From positions 80,888,598 to 80,952,597 of the forward strand of contig OZ023273.1 in the NCBI GenBank assembly GCA_964007475.1: a stretch of 64,000 nucleotides of DNA, read 5' to 3'. The stretch comes from Hybos culiciformis. Lineage: Eukaryota; Arthropoda; Insecta; Diptera; Hybotidae. Below, in pieces: positions 54,612-64,000 of the stretch. The notes beneath the pieces were generated by a model that was given only the letters and a program-made list of their open reading frames with translations, ran no database searches and was not told where the DNA came from. The translations under genes and the position numbers were made by a program. How positions within the stretch are numbered: position 1 is the stretch's first letter; every line of letters starts with the position of its first letter.

Positions 54612-55318
54612 AATATGAATTTTACTTTTATATTATTATTAATATTATTTTTTTGTTTTGTTTATATATATATAAAATTTTTTTTTTTGTATTTTGTCTT
54701 ATTTAATTTTTATATATTTTCTTATTTAATATTTATTTCTTACTTTCTAAAAAAACTTAGTATTAAAAAAATTATTTTTACCGTGTATCTCTCTTTTTTT
54801 TTTTTTTATTTTTTTGTTTTTTTTTTTTTTTTTCTTTTAAGAATATATATATTTTTCTTTCTCTTTTTTTTTTATAAAAATATATTTTTTTTATTTATTT
54901 TTTTTTTATTTTATTTAATTTTATCTTTTTTATATATTTTTTTTGATATTATTTTTTTTTTTTTTTTTATTTTTTGTATATTTTTTCAAATATTTTTTTA
55001 ATTTACAATATTTTGGTTTTAACAATTTCCTTAAGTAGTTTTTAACTTACTAAAACAAAAAGTTTTGTTTTTTTTTTTTTTTTTTTTTTTTATAATTCGA
55101 TATTGCAGAATTGCTTTCTTTTACTTTCACATATATATATTCAAGACTTGGCAATATTGTTTTATTTGTGAAGGTTTTTTTTTTCTTTCTGGTTTTCTAA
55201 AAAAAATTTTAAATAAAAAAAATGTGTTATTATTCATTTTTTTTTTTTTTTTTCAGGACGAAACAAAAATCTTTTATTTAGTAATTTAAGTTAATTTAGT
55301 TCATCAGATTTTCTCTTC
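54612..55318 (-). other. T-rich spacer between integrase and env
   Basis: Long T runs on the forward strand (poly-A on the element strand), no coding signal. It would contain the acceptor region for a spliced env RNA, but no clear acceptor stands out. Confidence 0.5.
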
Positions 55319-56374
55319 TTAACTTTTTAAATCCTTTGCATGATATCTGCCTATCGTGTTTTTTCCTACTAAGTCCTTAACTTCATATATACTACTTCCA
55401 ATTATTTTCAGTACCATACATGGTATGAATTTCTTCCCTAGCTTTGCATTAAAGTGCTTACTAAAGTCACTTTGTGCAAAATTTCGTCTATATATTGTCT
55501 GTCCTATCTTAAATTTAACATTTTTACATTTTCTATTATATAATCTTCTGCCTTTTTCTTTATATTTTTCTAAGTTGCGTTTTACGATATCTTTTATAAT
55601 TTGAAATGATCCAGGAGGGGGTAAGATTTCTACATCCTCTCCTTCGATCATTTGCATTTTCCTAAGCAACTTAAAAGAGCTTCCATGAGTTATCATTTGT
55701 TGCCCAAAAAGGATATAATAGGGCGACATTCCTGTCGCTTCATGAACAGTGGCACGAAGAGCTGTGCTTATACTATCTAAGTCACCGTCCCAGTTATACT
55801 GTTGGTCGTCTATATAGGCTCTTATGGCATTTAGAATGGACCCATTAACCCTTTCACTTGCGTTTGCTTGAGGTGCATAAAAAGCAGTTAATTTATGTTC
55901 TATACCGTAATTATTTAGATAGGATTCGAAATCTTTCGATACTAGGGGTGTTCCGTTGTCACTTAGTATGCTTTCCGGACAACCAAACAAACTAAATGTT
56001 TCATCTAAAACCTTAATTGCATTAGCAGTTGTTGCTTTTTTTAGAGGTCTTATTATTACATATTTTGAAAAGGAATCTAGGATAATAAATATACAGGTAT
56101 TTCCAGATCTAGATCTAGGATATGGGCCTAAAAAGTCTATGTATAAATTTTGAAATGGTCTTGAAGGTATTGGTTTATTTCCCATTGGGGGTCTTAAAAT
56201 TTGATTAGTGGGTTTTGTTTCTTTACATATTGTACAATCTTGTACATATTTTTTTACTTGTGAAAACATACGGGGCCAGTAGTATTTCGTCCTTATTTTA
56301 TACAATGTTTTTCCTAAACCTCCGTGTGCAGAATGTGGTGGGTCATGATTGTTCTTAATGACGTCCGTTACCAA
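55319..56374 (-). CDS. integrase part of retroviral pol
   Basis: An intact frame of 351 residues. The zinc finger is HSAHGG...CTICKETK (HHCC). Catalytic residues are visible in LYIDFLGPYPRS (Asp), ESILSDNGTPLV (Asp) and YAPQANASERVNGSI (Glu). The C-terminal domain has the basic RRLYNRKCKNVKFKIGQTIY and ends EVKDLVGKNTIGRYHAKDLK. It inserts viral DNA into host chromosomes. The frame is joined to RT-RNase H only if one missing A near 56425 is allowed for, so I count it as part of a broken polyprotein. Confidence 0.85.
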   Translation of the reverse strand: MVTDVIKNNHDPPHSAHGGLGKTLYKIRTKYYWPRMFSQVKKYVQDCTICKETKPTNQILRPPMGNKPIPSRPFQNLYIDFLGPYPRSRSGNTCIFIILDSFSKYVIIRPLKKATTANAIKVLDETFSLFGCPESILSDNGTPLVSKDFESYLNNYGIEHKLTAFYAPQANASERVNGSILNAIRAYIDDQQYNWDGDLDSISTALRATVHEATGMSPYYILFGQQMITHGSSFKLLRKMQMIEGEDVEILPPPGSFQIIKDIVKRNLEKYKEKGRRLYNRKCKNVKFKIGQTIYRRNFAQSDFSKHFNAKLGKKFIPCMVLKIIGSSIYEVKDLVGKNTIGRYHAKDLKS

Positions 56375-58250
56375 TTCTTCTGGGATCCAAAGTCTCCATA
56401 GATTGAATCTGACATTTCCTGGTCTTTTCTGAATTCAATTCTTTTAAATACTTTATTTTCTATTATTTTTAAGTCAGGTAACCTATCTTGGTTATCTTTT
56501 ATTGCATCTCGAATTTCTTTGTAATTATTCGATTCGAATGCTTCTGACTCTAAATCAAGGTCTGGGTAACGTAAAGTTATTTCTTCTATTCCAAAAGAAC
56601 GTGATAATGTATCTGCTACAACATTTTTTTTTCCAGATCTATGTTGTATATCAAATTCAAATGCTTGAAGTTTTAAAGACCATCTAAAAAGTTTACCGTG
56701 ATGGTCTTTGCACGTCATTAACCACTTTAGTGCTGCACAGTCTGTTAACACAGTAAATTTAACTCCTTCGACATACATTCTAAATTTTTTTATCGCTTCG
56801 ACAACTGCAAAACATTCCTGTTCTGTAGCTGCCCAGCGAGTTTGAGTTTCATTAAATTTTTTTGACATGTATGCCACAGGGTGTTCTTGGTTTTCTGAAT
56901 CAAGTTGAAAAATTACTGCACCAATACCAGATTGACTGGCATCAGTTTGTATATAAAAGGGTTTATTATAATCGGGAGGGGCTATAACCGGTTCTGTTAT
57001 TAAAATTTCTTTAATTTTTTTGAAAGCTTCTCGCGCCTCATTTGTAAAAATGAATTTATTATTGTTATTTTTAATTTTCAGGCAATCAGTAATGGGTGCT
57101 ACTATTGTAGAGTAGTTTTTAATTAGTCGCTGAAACCACCCGGTCATTCCTAAAAATCGTCTAGTTTGTTTCAAAGATTTAGGCTCTGGATATTCAGTTA
57201 TTGCTATTATTTTGCCTGCATCAGGTTTAGTACCGTTTGCGCCTATTACGTAACCTAAATATTTTATTTCTTCCATAAAAAATTTAGATTTTTCTACGTT
57301 TATTGTTAGGTTTGCTTTTTTAAGGGCAGTGGCTACTTGTTTTAGAAGTTCAAAGTGTCGTTCTTTAGTTTCTGTTGCGATCATTAAATCGTCTAGATAA
57401 ACTTTGACTTCTTCTTTTAAATGTTGTGGTATAACTTTGTCCATTAGCCGACACATTCTTTGAGCTGCGTTGCAAAGTACGAAAGGCATTCTGGTGTACT
57501 GATAAAGGGGTCTACCAGGAATTGCAAAGGTAGTTTTTTCTCTTGAAACTTTTTCTAGAGGAATTTGCCAAAATGCATCTTTAAGATCTATACTGCTAAT
57601 ATATTTTGTTTTATCTATTCTAGCTAGTAGTCCTTGGATGTTTGGTAAAGGATATGCGTCTTTTTTTGTTAACTCATTTACTTTTCTTGAGTCTAAACAA
57701 AGTCGGTTTTTCCCTGGTTTTCTAACTAAAACTACCGGAGATGTCCACGCGCTATTGCTCTCTTCGATCACGCCCATTTCTAACATTCTGTCTACTTCTG
57801 CGTACATTAAGGTTTGAATGGCAGGTGAAATAGGGTAATGTTTTTGTTTTATTGGATCATTTTCCCCTGTGTCTATTACATGTTCTTCTAATGAAGTACA
57901 CCCTAGTCCTTCTACTGCATATGAAGGAAACATTTTTTTTATAGCTTCTAACTCTATCTGTTCTTTTAGATTTAACTGATGAATATTTTGGTCAGTTTCT
58001 GAAATTTCGTTTACTAGATTAAAAATTTGAGGAGCTAGGTTAAATTCTGTCCAGAAATTTACACCAAGATATAGTTCTTGTGACAATTTAGGGACAACGT
58101 GAATTTTCAAAATTTTTGATATTTTATTAAAAATAATAGGTACAAGGATATATCCTATTATTTCTGTTTTATTTCCTGCTGCGGTTATTACAGACTCCCT
58201 AATTTTATGCAATTTAAAATTTGTTTCTTCTGCAATCCATTTTCTGTCAG
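56368..58250 (-). pseudogene. reverse transcriptase and RNase H part of retroviral pol
   Basis: RT blocks: SNSAWTSPVVLVRKPGKNRL, SIDLKDAFWQIPLE (first Asp), RMPFVLCNAAQRM and VKVYLDDLMIATET (palm YLDD). RNase H: FYIQTDASQSGIGAVIFQLD, RWAATEQECFAVVEAIKKFR, LTDCAALKWLM and VVADTLSRSFG. All catalytic acids are present. The usual Gly in PFGL is Val (PFVL). The frame opens upstream with the protease C-terminal half and closes at 56368 after a one-base loss. Confidence 0.85.
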
Positions 58251-58795
58251 GAAATTGATGCTCCAGAATCTAATAGTCCCATTAATGCTTGTTTTCCTAT
58301 CTGGATTTTTACATATGGTCTATTATCTTGTGGTATTTTTATGATTGATGAAAGAATTTTCTTTTTATCTTCTTTAATCAGTCTATAATATTGATTTTCA
58401 CGTCTTGATTTTTCTTTTCTTTTCTTTGATTTATTTATTTTGTTAATATTTAATCTTATTTCGCTAACATTCTTAAAGGTAACTATTTCGGCTCTTTTTC
58501 TCTCATATCTTTGTTTTCTGATATGATATGGAGGCCATTGTTTTTTTTCTTTTGATGAAATTTCGTCCTTTTCTGTTCTTTTTAGAATTTTGGTAATTTT
58601 CATTTCTTCTTTTTTTGATTCATTATTTTTTTCATTTTGATTATGCAATATTTCTAAGTTATCCTTATTTTTATCATTAATTTTGTCATTAATCTTATCA
58701 AAATTTTGGCCTATTTTTAAATCTGCAGACGGCCTTTCCACAGATTGGGAATTTAGTTTCCCTGGAACCGAACTGTCTTGTGGCAATTTTTGCAA
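58247..58795 (-). pseudogene. protease part of retroviral pol
   Basis: The frame lies -1 to gag and overlaps its end. A Lys/Glu-rich spacer of about 140 residues leads to RPYVKIQIGKQALMGLLDSG, the active-site loop with DSG. The frame ends four residues later, at 58247. The rest of the protease continues in the +1 frame, so one base is missing or added near 58250. Confidence 0.75.
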
Positions 58796-60150
58796 GTTGG
58801 AGAAACTTCGTTAGGCATTCCACATTTGTAGCAGAAAATTCTCCTATAGTTCTCAGTACAGTCCATGAATGCATGGCCTGGTTTTTCGCAATTCCAACAA
58901 CGCAGGTTGGTTTCTGGGGTACTTGGTCTGGATATTTGTTGTTTAATTTTTAGTGGTTCTTCATATTTTTTTTTTAAATTTCCTGCATTAAATTGAGGCT
59001 GCTTGGTTGTATTTTGAACTGCCTCTACCTCATAAAATTCATTTTCGTAATAGTCATCATATGGGTAATCGTCCTCATATTGAATCTCTTGTACCCTATA
59101 CCTATTACGCTCGCCTCCTGGTCTCTGATAAGTATTTTCTTCTCTATATGTTTGTTTCATTTCTTTGCTAGCGTCGATCATTCTAAATTTAGTTCGAAGC
59201 GTGGTAAGGTCGCGAATTTCAACCGCTTGGAGTGGTTCTTTATACTCCCTTCTTACATTAAGTTTAATTCGGTTCGTTAAACGTCGTTCGTTTAAGGGTT
59301 CCTCTAGTTTTTGGTTAAGGGCTATCATGGCTTGAATAAATTCTCGCCAAGTTTCACCTAATTTTTGTTTTCTATTTACTAGCTCTGTTATTTTTAAGTC
59401 TTCATCAAGGGCTTCAGCGTACTCATTTATGAGGGCTGAACTGAAGGTCCTCCAGGTTGTCTCTTGCTTGTCGTGAGTTCTAAAGTATACGAAATACCAC
59501 TTTTTAACTGCTGGGTCTAAAAGTTGATGAAAATTATTTATTAGTACTCTGTCGGAAATGTTATGGTCTATTCTTTGATTATCTACGTCTTTTACGAAGT
59601 TTTCCACTTCGTCACCATTAAAGAATAGACCGAAACGCTTCTTTAAATCCAGTTCCCTAGTATATCTGGGTTCTGGTTGATAAACCGCGCGTCTTTCTCT
59701 GTTTTCGTTTTGATCGGCTTGTCTTTGGGCCTGTCTTGGGGGAGGGGACCTGGAGTCTCTTGCTCGGGTACTAGACCTTAATTGTTGTGACCCGGCTGAC
59801 CTTGAATTTCCGTTTTGGGACGCTGGGGGTCTCGATTGTCTTCTTTCTCTTTTATCCGGGAGGCTAGGTGTAGACGAACCTGAGCTCAAAATATCAGGGC
59901 TTATTGATCTTTTTTGCCTATCTTTTTTGCCTACTTTTTTTTTGTATTCCTTATTCCCATGCATAATTATACTTGAAAATCCTGGAAAGTCCTTTTGACC
60001 TGGTGCTTGAAAATTTTTATTTACTGAGCTTGATGGTTTTCTCCAACCAGTTATATCTATTTCTTGATTTCTGTTTTTCTGTTGTTTCTTGTCTCCTGTT
60101 TTATTGGAATATATTCTTTCCTCATTGGTTGCAGATTCTGTGTCTAACAA
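58753..60150 (-). CDS. gag (capsid and nucleocapsid) of the retrovirus
   Basis: An open frame of about 465 residues with no ATG at the start; it is in fact open further upstream (to about 60205) and lies -1 to the preceding ORF. An Arg/Ser/Pro-rich head is followed by a capsid-like helical region (KRFGLFFNGDEVENFVKDVD, VKKWYFVYFRTHDKQETTWR, FIQAMIALNQKLEEPLNERR), then an acidic DDYPYDDYYENEFYE stretch. Two zinc knuckles end it, CWNCEKPGHAFMDC and the variant CYKCGMPNEVSPTCKNC. Its stop is directly preceded by G GGA AAC. Confidence 0.8.
   Translation of the reverse strand: MLDTESATNEERIYSNKTGDKKQQKNRNQEIDITGWRKPSSSVNKNFQAPGQKDFPGFSSIIMHGNKEYKKKVGKKDRQKRSISPDILSSGSSTPSLPDKRERRQSRPPASQNGNSRSAGSQQLRSSTRARDSRSPPPRQAQRQADQNENRERRAVYQPEPRYTRELDLKKRFGLFFNGDEVENFVKDVDNQRIDHNISDRVLINNFHQLLDPAVKKWYFVYFRTHDKQETTWRTFSSALINEYAEALDEDLKITELVNRKQKLGETWREFIQAMIALNQKLEEPLNERRLTNRIKLNVRREYKEPLQAVEIRDLTTLRTKFRMIDASKEMKQTYREENTYQRPGGERNRYRVQEIQYEDDYPYDDYYENEFYEVEAVQNTTKQPQFNAGNLKKKYEEPLKIKQQISRPSTPETNLRCWNCEKPGHAFMDCTENYRRIFCYKCGMPNEVSPTCKNCHKTVRFQGN
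58756..58762 (-). promoter_or_regulatory. -1 frameshift slippery site, gag to protease
   Basis: G GGA AAC in the gag frame, followed at once by the stop TAA (58755-58753). Slipping back one base enters the protease frame. Confidence 0.7.
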
Positions 60151-60167
60151 GGATCCTGGAACGCTTA

Positions 60168-60755
60168 TTATTTTCTTACTGATCCTGTTTTTGATTTTTT
60201 TGTTTCTTCCTCATTTTCTGTTATTGATAGATCAGCAAATGGGCTTATCAGGTCGATTTCATCGTCCTGAATAAGTTGTTTTTTTGCTGGTTTTTCTCCG
60301 TTTTTTTCTTGGTGCTTATAAAGTATTTTATTTATTTCGACTACTATTATTTCTGTGTAATTTCCAATTTCATTTAGTAAGTCGGATATTGTTGGTTCTT
60401 CTTTATTACCTTCAGTTATTAATTCTTTCAGTTTATATTTATGATGCGTTAACCTGCTTACTAATGGTGCTAGATTTTCTAATATAGGAGTCCCTAGTAG
60501 CGAAGTTTTGACTTGCTTGATCACTTTTTTAGCGTCAATTATTGCCTTATTTACTTCTTCTGAGGAAGAGGGGTAGTTATGCTTTGCACCCGTTTGTACT
60601 CTTGTGTCTGGATTCTCGGATTCGCGAGCTAAACATTCTTTTAATTTATCTAACGATTTTAAGTCAGAATAGGGAATCTGATTTCTTTCATATTCATAAT
60701 TTAGTTCCTCTAATTCTAAATGTTCTGGAACTATATATAAATTAATTTCTTCCAT
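60168..60755 (-). CDS. N-terminal gag ORF of the retrovirus
   Basis: 195 residues from ATG: MEEINLYIVPEHLELEELNY, then helical NKAIIDAKKVIKQVKTSLLG and SDLLNEIGNYTEIIVVEINK, ending in an acidic and then Lys-rich tail. No known domain. It ends TAATAA at 60170. A slippery A AAA AAA at 60201-60195 could lead into the main gag frame by -1 slippage. Alternatively a frameshift mutation split one gag gene. I favour neither. Confidence 0.6.
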   Translation of the reverse strand: MEEINLYIVPEHLELEELNYEYERNQIPYSDLKSLDKLKECLARESENPDTRVQTGAKHNYPSSSEEVNKAIIDAKKVIKQVKTSLLGTPILENLAPLVSRLTHHKYKLKELITEGNKEEPTISDLLNEIGNYTEIIVVEINKILYKHQEKNGEKPAKKQLIQDDEIDLISPFADLSITENEEETKKSKTGSVRK

Positions 60756-61938
60756 TTTTCTAAGATTTTTATATATCCTAAAAAAAAATTTGTTTATATA
60801 TATATATATTTATTTTTTATTAGTTTCTTTTCTTGTTTTTTTTTTTTTCAAGTTACTTTAAACCGTTTTACGAATTTTCTTAATATATTTATGTTTGAAG
60901 TCTCTATTACTTTCCTTTTTTGTTTTTTTTTTTTTTTTTATTTCAAAAAAAAACCAACAGGAAAACTATTTATTTAATTTTTTTAATTTTTCTGCTATTT
61001 TTTTTTTCTTTTCTTTACTTAAAATTTCTTATTTAATTTCTTTTTTTTTTCTTAAAAAAAAATTTTTTAATATAGATATATATTTGTTTTTTTTTTCTTT
61101 TATTTTAAGTTAAGGTCCTTTAGGTATCAGAAATGCTTGATGTAAGTATAATTGTTTGATAGAGGAAAAAAAAATTTTTTGTTGAGAAGGAAAATTTTCT
61201 AGTTAAGCTCTATTAGTTTAGGAAAAGTTGGATAGTAGGAAATGGAAACTTTGTTTCATTTAGACTTCTCACCCCAGCATGTACAGTGTAGACTGTGCCT
61301 ACTTTTTAAACTGCACTCACACTGTAAGGTGAAAAGTCGAAATGAAACTGTACCTGTTTTGCAGGTACTGAAAATCAAAATCGCAGTATGTACAGTGTAG
61401 ACTGTGTCTACATTTTAGACTGCACTCACACTGAACGATGTTGATTTTCTTTTTGTTTTTTTTTTTGTTTGAAGAAAAAGATAGTTACAGTTATCCTAAG
61501 ACTTATTCCCAGCATGTACAGGGTAGACAGTGCCTACATTTTAAACTGCACTCACACTGTAAGAAAAGTCAAAAAAGAACTGTGTTAGAAGTAATAAAAA
61601 GGTTTGATAGGTTAGTAAACAGATAATTAATATTTTCAGAAACATTTCACCCCAGCATGTACAGTGTAGACTGTGCCTACTTTTTAAACTGCACTCACAC
61701 TGTAAGGTGAAAAGCCTCTTCCAATATTATATTGAAAATTGTTTTAATAGAGCTTATTCTTTTGGGGTTTCTAGAATATATAAAAAAAATTTTTACTTTA
61801 CTGTTTTTTCTTTAAAAAAAACCATATATATTTATGTACATTTTTTTTTTTTTGTTAGGCGATTTGCCTTTTTCTTTTCAAAGGGCAGAGACTCGTAAGT
61901 TTTCCACCTCTTTGAGAAGGGTAGGACTCATAGTCTTA
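60756..61938 (-). other. leader of the retrovirus
   Basis: Between primer site and the first ATG. T-rich tracts (A-rich on the element strand) fill 60780-61110. Four palindromic repeats fill 61271-61718 and are listed separately. No coding signal. Confidence 0.6.
61271..61718 (-). repeat. four palindromic repeats of about 65 bp in the retroviral leader
   Basis: Forward-strand unit CCCAGCATGTACAGTGTAGA, CTGTGCCTACTTTTTAAACT, GCACTCACACTGTAAGGTGA lies at 61273, 61382 (variant), 61508 and 61653. Within each, TACAGTGT and ACACTGTA can pair across about 35 bases. Copies one and four are nearly identical; the second and third lose the GGTGAAAAG end. Confidence 0.85.
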
Positions 61939-61953
61939 CCACGTTGGGCGCCA
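61939..61953 (-). promoter_or_regulatory. primer-binding site, tRNA-Lys type
   Basis: On the element strand TGGCGCCCAACGTGG follows the LTR end CATAACA by two bases. It matches the start of the Lys-tRNA primer site known from gypsy and lentiviruses. Confidence 0.85.
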
Positions 61954-61955
61954 TT

Positions 61956-64000
61956 TGTTATGAATTAAATTAAGATTTGTTTGAATTGAGGATAACAAAT
62001 TTCTAGCACCACGTTGGGCGCCATTTGTTATGAATTAAATTATGGTTGAAAAACGGGGGTGTGTGTATAAGCACAAAAATTCTGAGTTCAAGATGAACTC
62101 TGAGAAATTTATCATAAAATGTTGATAAAAATAAAAAAGGGAAAGTGGTGAAAGTAGAGGCAAAAGAAGGTGCTCTACTTTCAAAATTTTAAGCTGGTGC
62201 CGAGTCCACTGTCTAGGACATCCTGTTCTCAGGCCGGGTCTAAGCTCGTCGTTGGGTGGGTACGCGACAGTGAACACCAGAGGGTTCATAACAACATTTA
62301 TAGGATGTCTTTTAAGTAAAAAAAAAGGAAGATTTTAATAAAAAGGATATTCTAAGAAACCCCAACCAAACCTAATAGAAAGAGCTTAACCTAAATGACT
62401 AGGGAGTCATTCTTCAGCTCATGGCCACGGCCATCTATAGCTGGACCTTACATCTGCATTTCTTCCACCTAATCAAGGACCTGTAGGGAATTTTTAGCAA
62501 TAAAACATTTTGATTAAATTACATACAAAAATTTATTAATGATTTAATTTTCTTAAACTAAACCTACTACGGTTTAAAATATTATAATTTGTTAAAATAC
62601 AATTTTGCTTCCATGATCATAATGTTTTCTTTTTAATTTTTCTTTACAATCAATTACAGGTTTTAATTTCAAATTTTACAAATAGTGTTTTGTTTTGTAT
62701 TACAAATTTTGGTTCATATTAATGACCTTTATTGCATAATAAAAAGTTTCTTTATAGATTTAATAATAATATTATATATCATTATTTGAAAATTATGATT
62801 TATATTGTTAAAATTATTGATATTATATCATAATATTGATATATATATATAAACAATTGGTACTAATAAAAATATTTTTTTTGTTAAAGATGCCTACGTT
62901 ATGAGGTCTTATTTGTGGTTGATAATATTTGTCATTGGTGGCTTCACCTCGAATTATGTAATTTGGGTGGAGTTGGTCTTAGTTTATTGGTAGTACCATC
63001 TAATAAAATTTGTAGCTTTTTTATTTATGATCAAAGTTGATATGCTTTTTTATTTATGATAAAAATTGATATGAAATGAAAATAGAAAAGTTATATTAAT
63101 TAAATTATTAAAATATAAAATAAAAATTCTACTTATATATTAAACCTAGCCTACATCTACGTAAATACAAGCCATAGTTTTATGTTTGTTTATAAATATC
63201 TTTTTTATTTTATTTTAAATATATTATCATAGAATGTAATTTAAAAAAAATTCCGCCAAGAAAATCTATACATGATCATTTACTCCTAGAAGTATGCAAA
63301 GTTGTAAAAGATTGTGTGTGGAAGTAGAGCGGATCCCATTTTGGATTTTTTCCTTCTGTCAAAATATTTGAAGTTTAATTTCGTGGTCAGTTTGTTGTTT
63401 TTGTTTTTTTTGATTACGGGTACTTTTTTTTTTGAATAGTACCTTATAAAAGGTAAAAATTTTGATAGGAGTGATAACAAAAAATTATAATAAAGGTAAG
63501 TTTTTTATTTTTTATTTTTTTATTTTTATTTATATATATTTTTTTTTTTTTTTATTTATTTCAAAAGAAGTTTGTTTCAAAAGTTTTTTGTTTTGAAACA
63601 AAAAAAATTTTTATTGTGGAACATCCGGTCTAACTCATGGTTCATGATCAGGGTGACCAGTTTTATAAAATAAAATAATAAAAAAAATTTTTTTTTTGTT
63701 TTAGAATGGCTCAATATTGTTGGAGGTGTGGTAGAGAAGGCCACAGATGGAGGAGCTGCCGTGCAGCTGTAGTGGACGACATAGCAAAGATGAGTCGTTG
63801 CTACGGCTGCTATCGAGTACCACACTCAGGGGAGTGTGCGTATTATTATGTAAGTAAAATTTGAATTTTTTCTTTTTTGTTTTTATAATTTTTCTTTTTT
63901 TTTTATATCTGTTTTATATTTTTAGGATGGTGAAGGGGTATGTTGCAGGTGTGGGTCCTGGGAACACGCGCTGGACCAGTGTACCCACTGTTTTGTGTGT
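61956..64000 (-). repeat. 5' LTR of the Osvaldo-like retrovirus, cut by the window end
   Basis: Matches 46374-48418 almost base for base. Differences seen include T/G near 62120, C/T near 62572, C/T near 62921, C/G near 63370, and a small replacement near 63440. By analogy it should extend to about 64409. Confidence 0.85.
63706..64000 (+). CDS. second copy of the antisense zinc-knuckle gene, cut by the window end
   Basis: Exon 63706-63849 and the start of the next at 63926 match the copy at 48131, with the same ATG, GTAAGT donor and TTTTTAG acceptor. One coding change was seen in the first exon (TTA to ATA, Leu to Ile, near 63781). The frame stays open to the window end. Confidence 0.75.

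Larger units (their letters stand above)
46374..64000 (-). mobile_element. Osvaldo-like endogenous retrovirus with long LTRs, 5' LTR incomplete
   Basis: Reverse-strand order: 5' LTR (from beyond 64000 to 61956), tRNA-Lys-type primer site, repeat-bearing leader, two-part gag, protease, RT-RNase H, integrase, env, accessory ORF, 3' LTR (48834-46374). The integrase ADxLGPYPRS-like block (YIDFLGPYPRSRSG) and YAPQANASERVNGSI, two gag knuckles, an env, a Lys primer and long LTRs fit the Osvaldo/Ulysses/Woot clade of Ty3/gypsy. The paired LTR parts differ at only about a dozen sites by eye over about 2.04 kb, so integration was recent. Breaks are present in protease, pol and env. Confidence 0.88.

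Noticed and set aside
54615..55289. Phe-rich open frames on the forward strand
   Set aside because: Translations of T runs between integrase and env.
62306..64000. Tandem proviruses sharing a 340-bp LTR (TGTTATGAA at 46713 to TAACA at 46374)
   Set aside because: TGTTATGAACCC and TTCATAACA do bound such a short segment, but no purine tract precedes it at 46714-46740, whereas TGTTACG at 48834 is preceded by a purine tract; a long LTR explains the data with fewer steps. Sequence beyond 64000 would decide.

Overview
The window looks like an AT-rich insect (at least arthropod) genome segment made almost wholly of transposable elements, many nested in one another. The element types present are typical of insects: Penelope, Jockey/CR1- and R1-like LINEs, pogo, Harbinger, piggyBac-type and hAT DNA transposons, CsRn1-like and env-bearing Ty3/gypsy elements, and an Osvaldo-like retrovirus. 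I found no convincing single-copy host gene, rRNA, tRNA gene or CRISPR array. No species can be named from sequence alone.

Layout. 1-2.6 kb: a Penelope reverse transcriptase remnant split by a TTAA-flanked piggyBac-type insertion, itself split by a hAT-like MITE, followed by a LINE 3' end. 3.0-3.6 kb: a small hAT with a degenerate transposase tail. 4.8-12 kb: a LINE endonuclease fragment and a pogo-like transposase, with a near full-length reverse-strand LINE (LINE-A) inserted between its catalytic part and its tail. 12.4-13.2 kb: an internally deleted PIF/Harbinger element. 14.1-14.4 kb: a MITE. 15.1-21.9 kb: a decayed CsRn1-like Ty3/gypsy element inside a palindromic-TIR element. 22.1-32.8 kb: a second reverse-strand LINE (LINE-B) interrupted by a young CsRn1-like element (23.06-28.08 kb) and by an internally deleted env-type gypsy element (28.6-31.5 kb). 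33-37.7 kb: an R1-like RT fragment, a hAT remnant, a fold-back structure and a tRNA-derived SINE. 37.75-43.97 kb: a 6.2-kb hAT element with perfect 8-bp target duplications, a BED-finger exon, a 147-bp satellite and a large minisatellite. 44.1-44.5 kb: another MITE.

46.4 kb to the window end is the most interesting part: a reverse-strand, Osvaldo-like endogenous retrovirus of roughly 18 kb with long LTRs (about 2.46 kb inferred; the 5' LTR runs off the window), a tRNA-Lys primer site, a leader with four palindromic repeats, a split gag, protease, RT/RNase H, integrase, an envelope with furin site and membrane anchor, and a downstream accessory ORF. Inside each LTR, on the opposite strand, lies a compact spliced gene for a 130-residue protein made almost only of CCHC zinc knuckles. 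It has phase-compatible GT-AG introns and its own polyadenylation signal. An antisense LTR gene of this kind is the best candidate here for an undescribed system; by position it recalls antisense genes of deltaretroviruses. LTR similarity (about a dozen differences noticed by eye over about 2 kb) says this element is young, although single-base indels break pol and protease and two in-frame stops break env.

All coding calls rest on reading motifs by eye; no database search or alignment was run.
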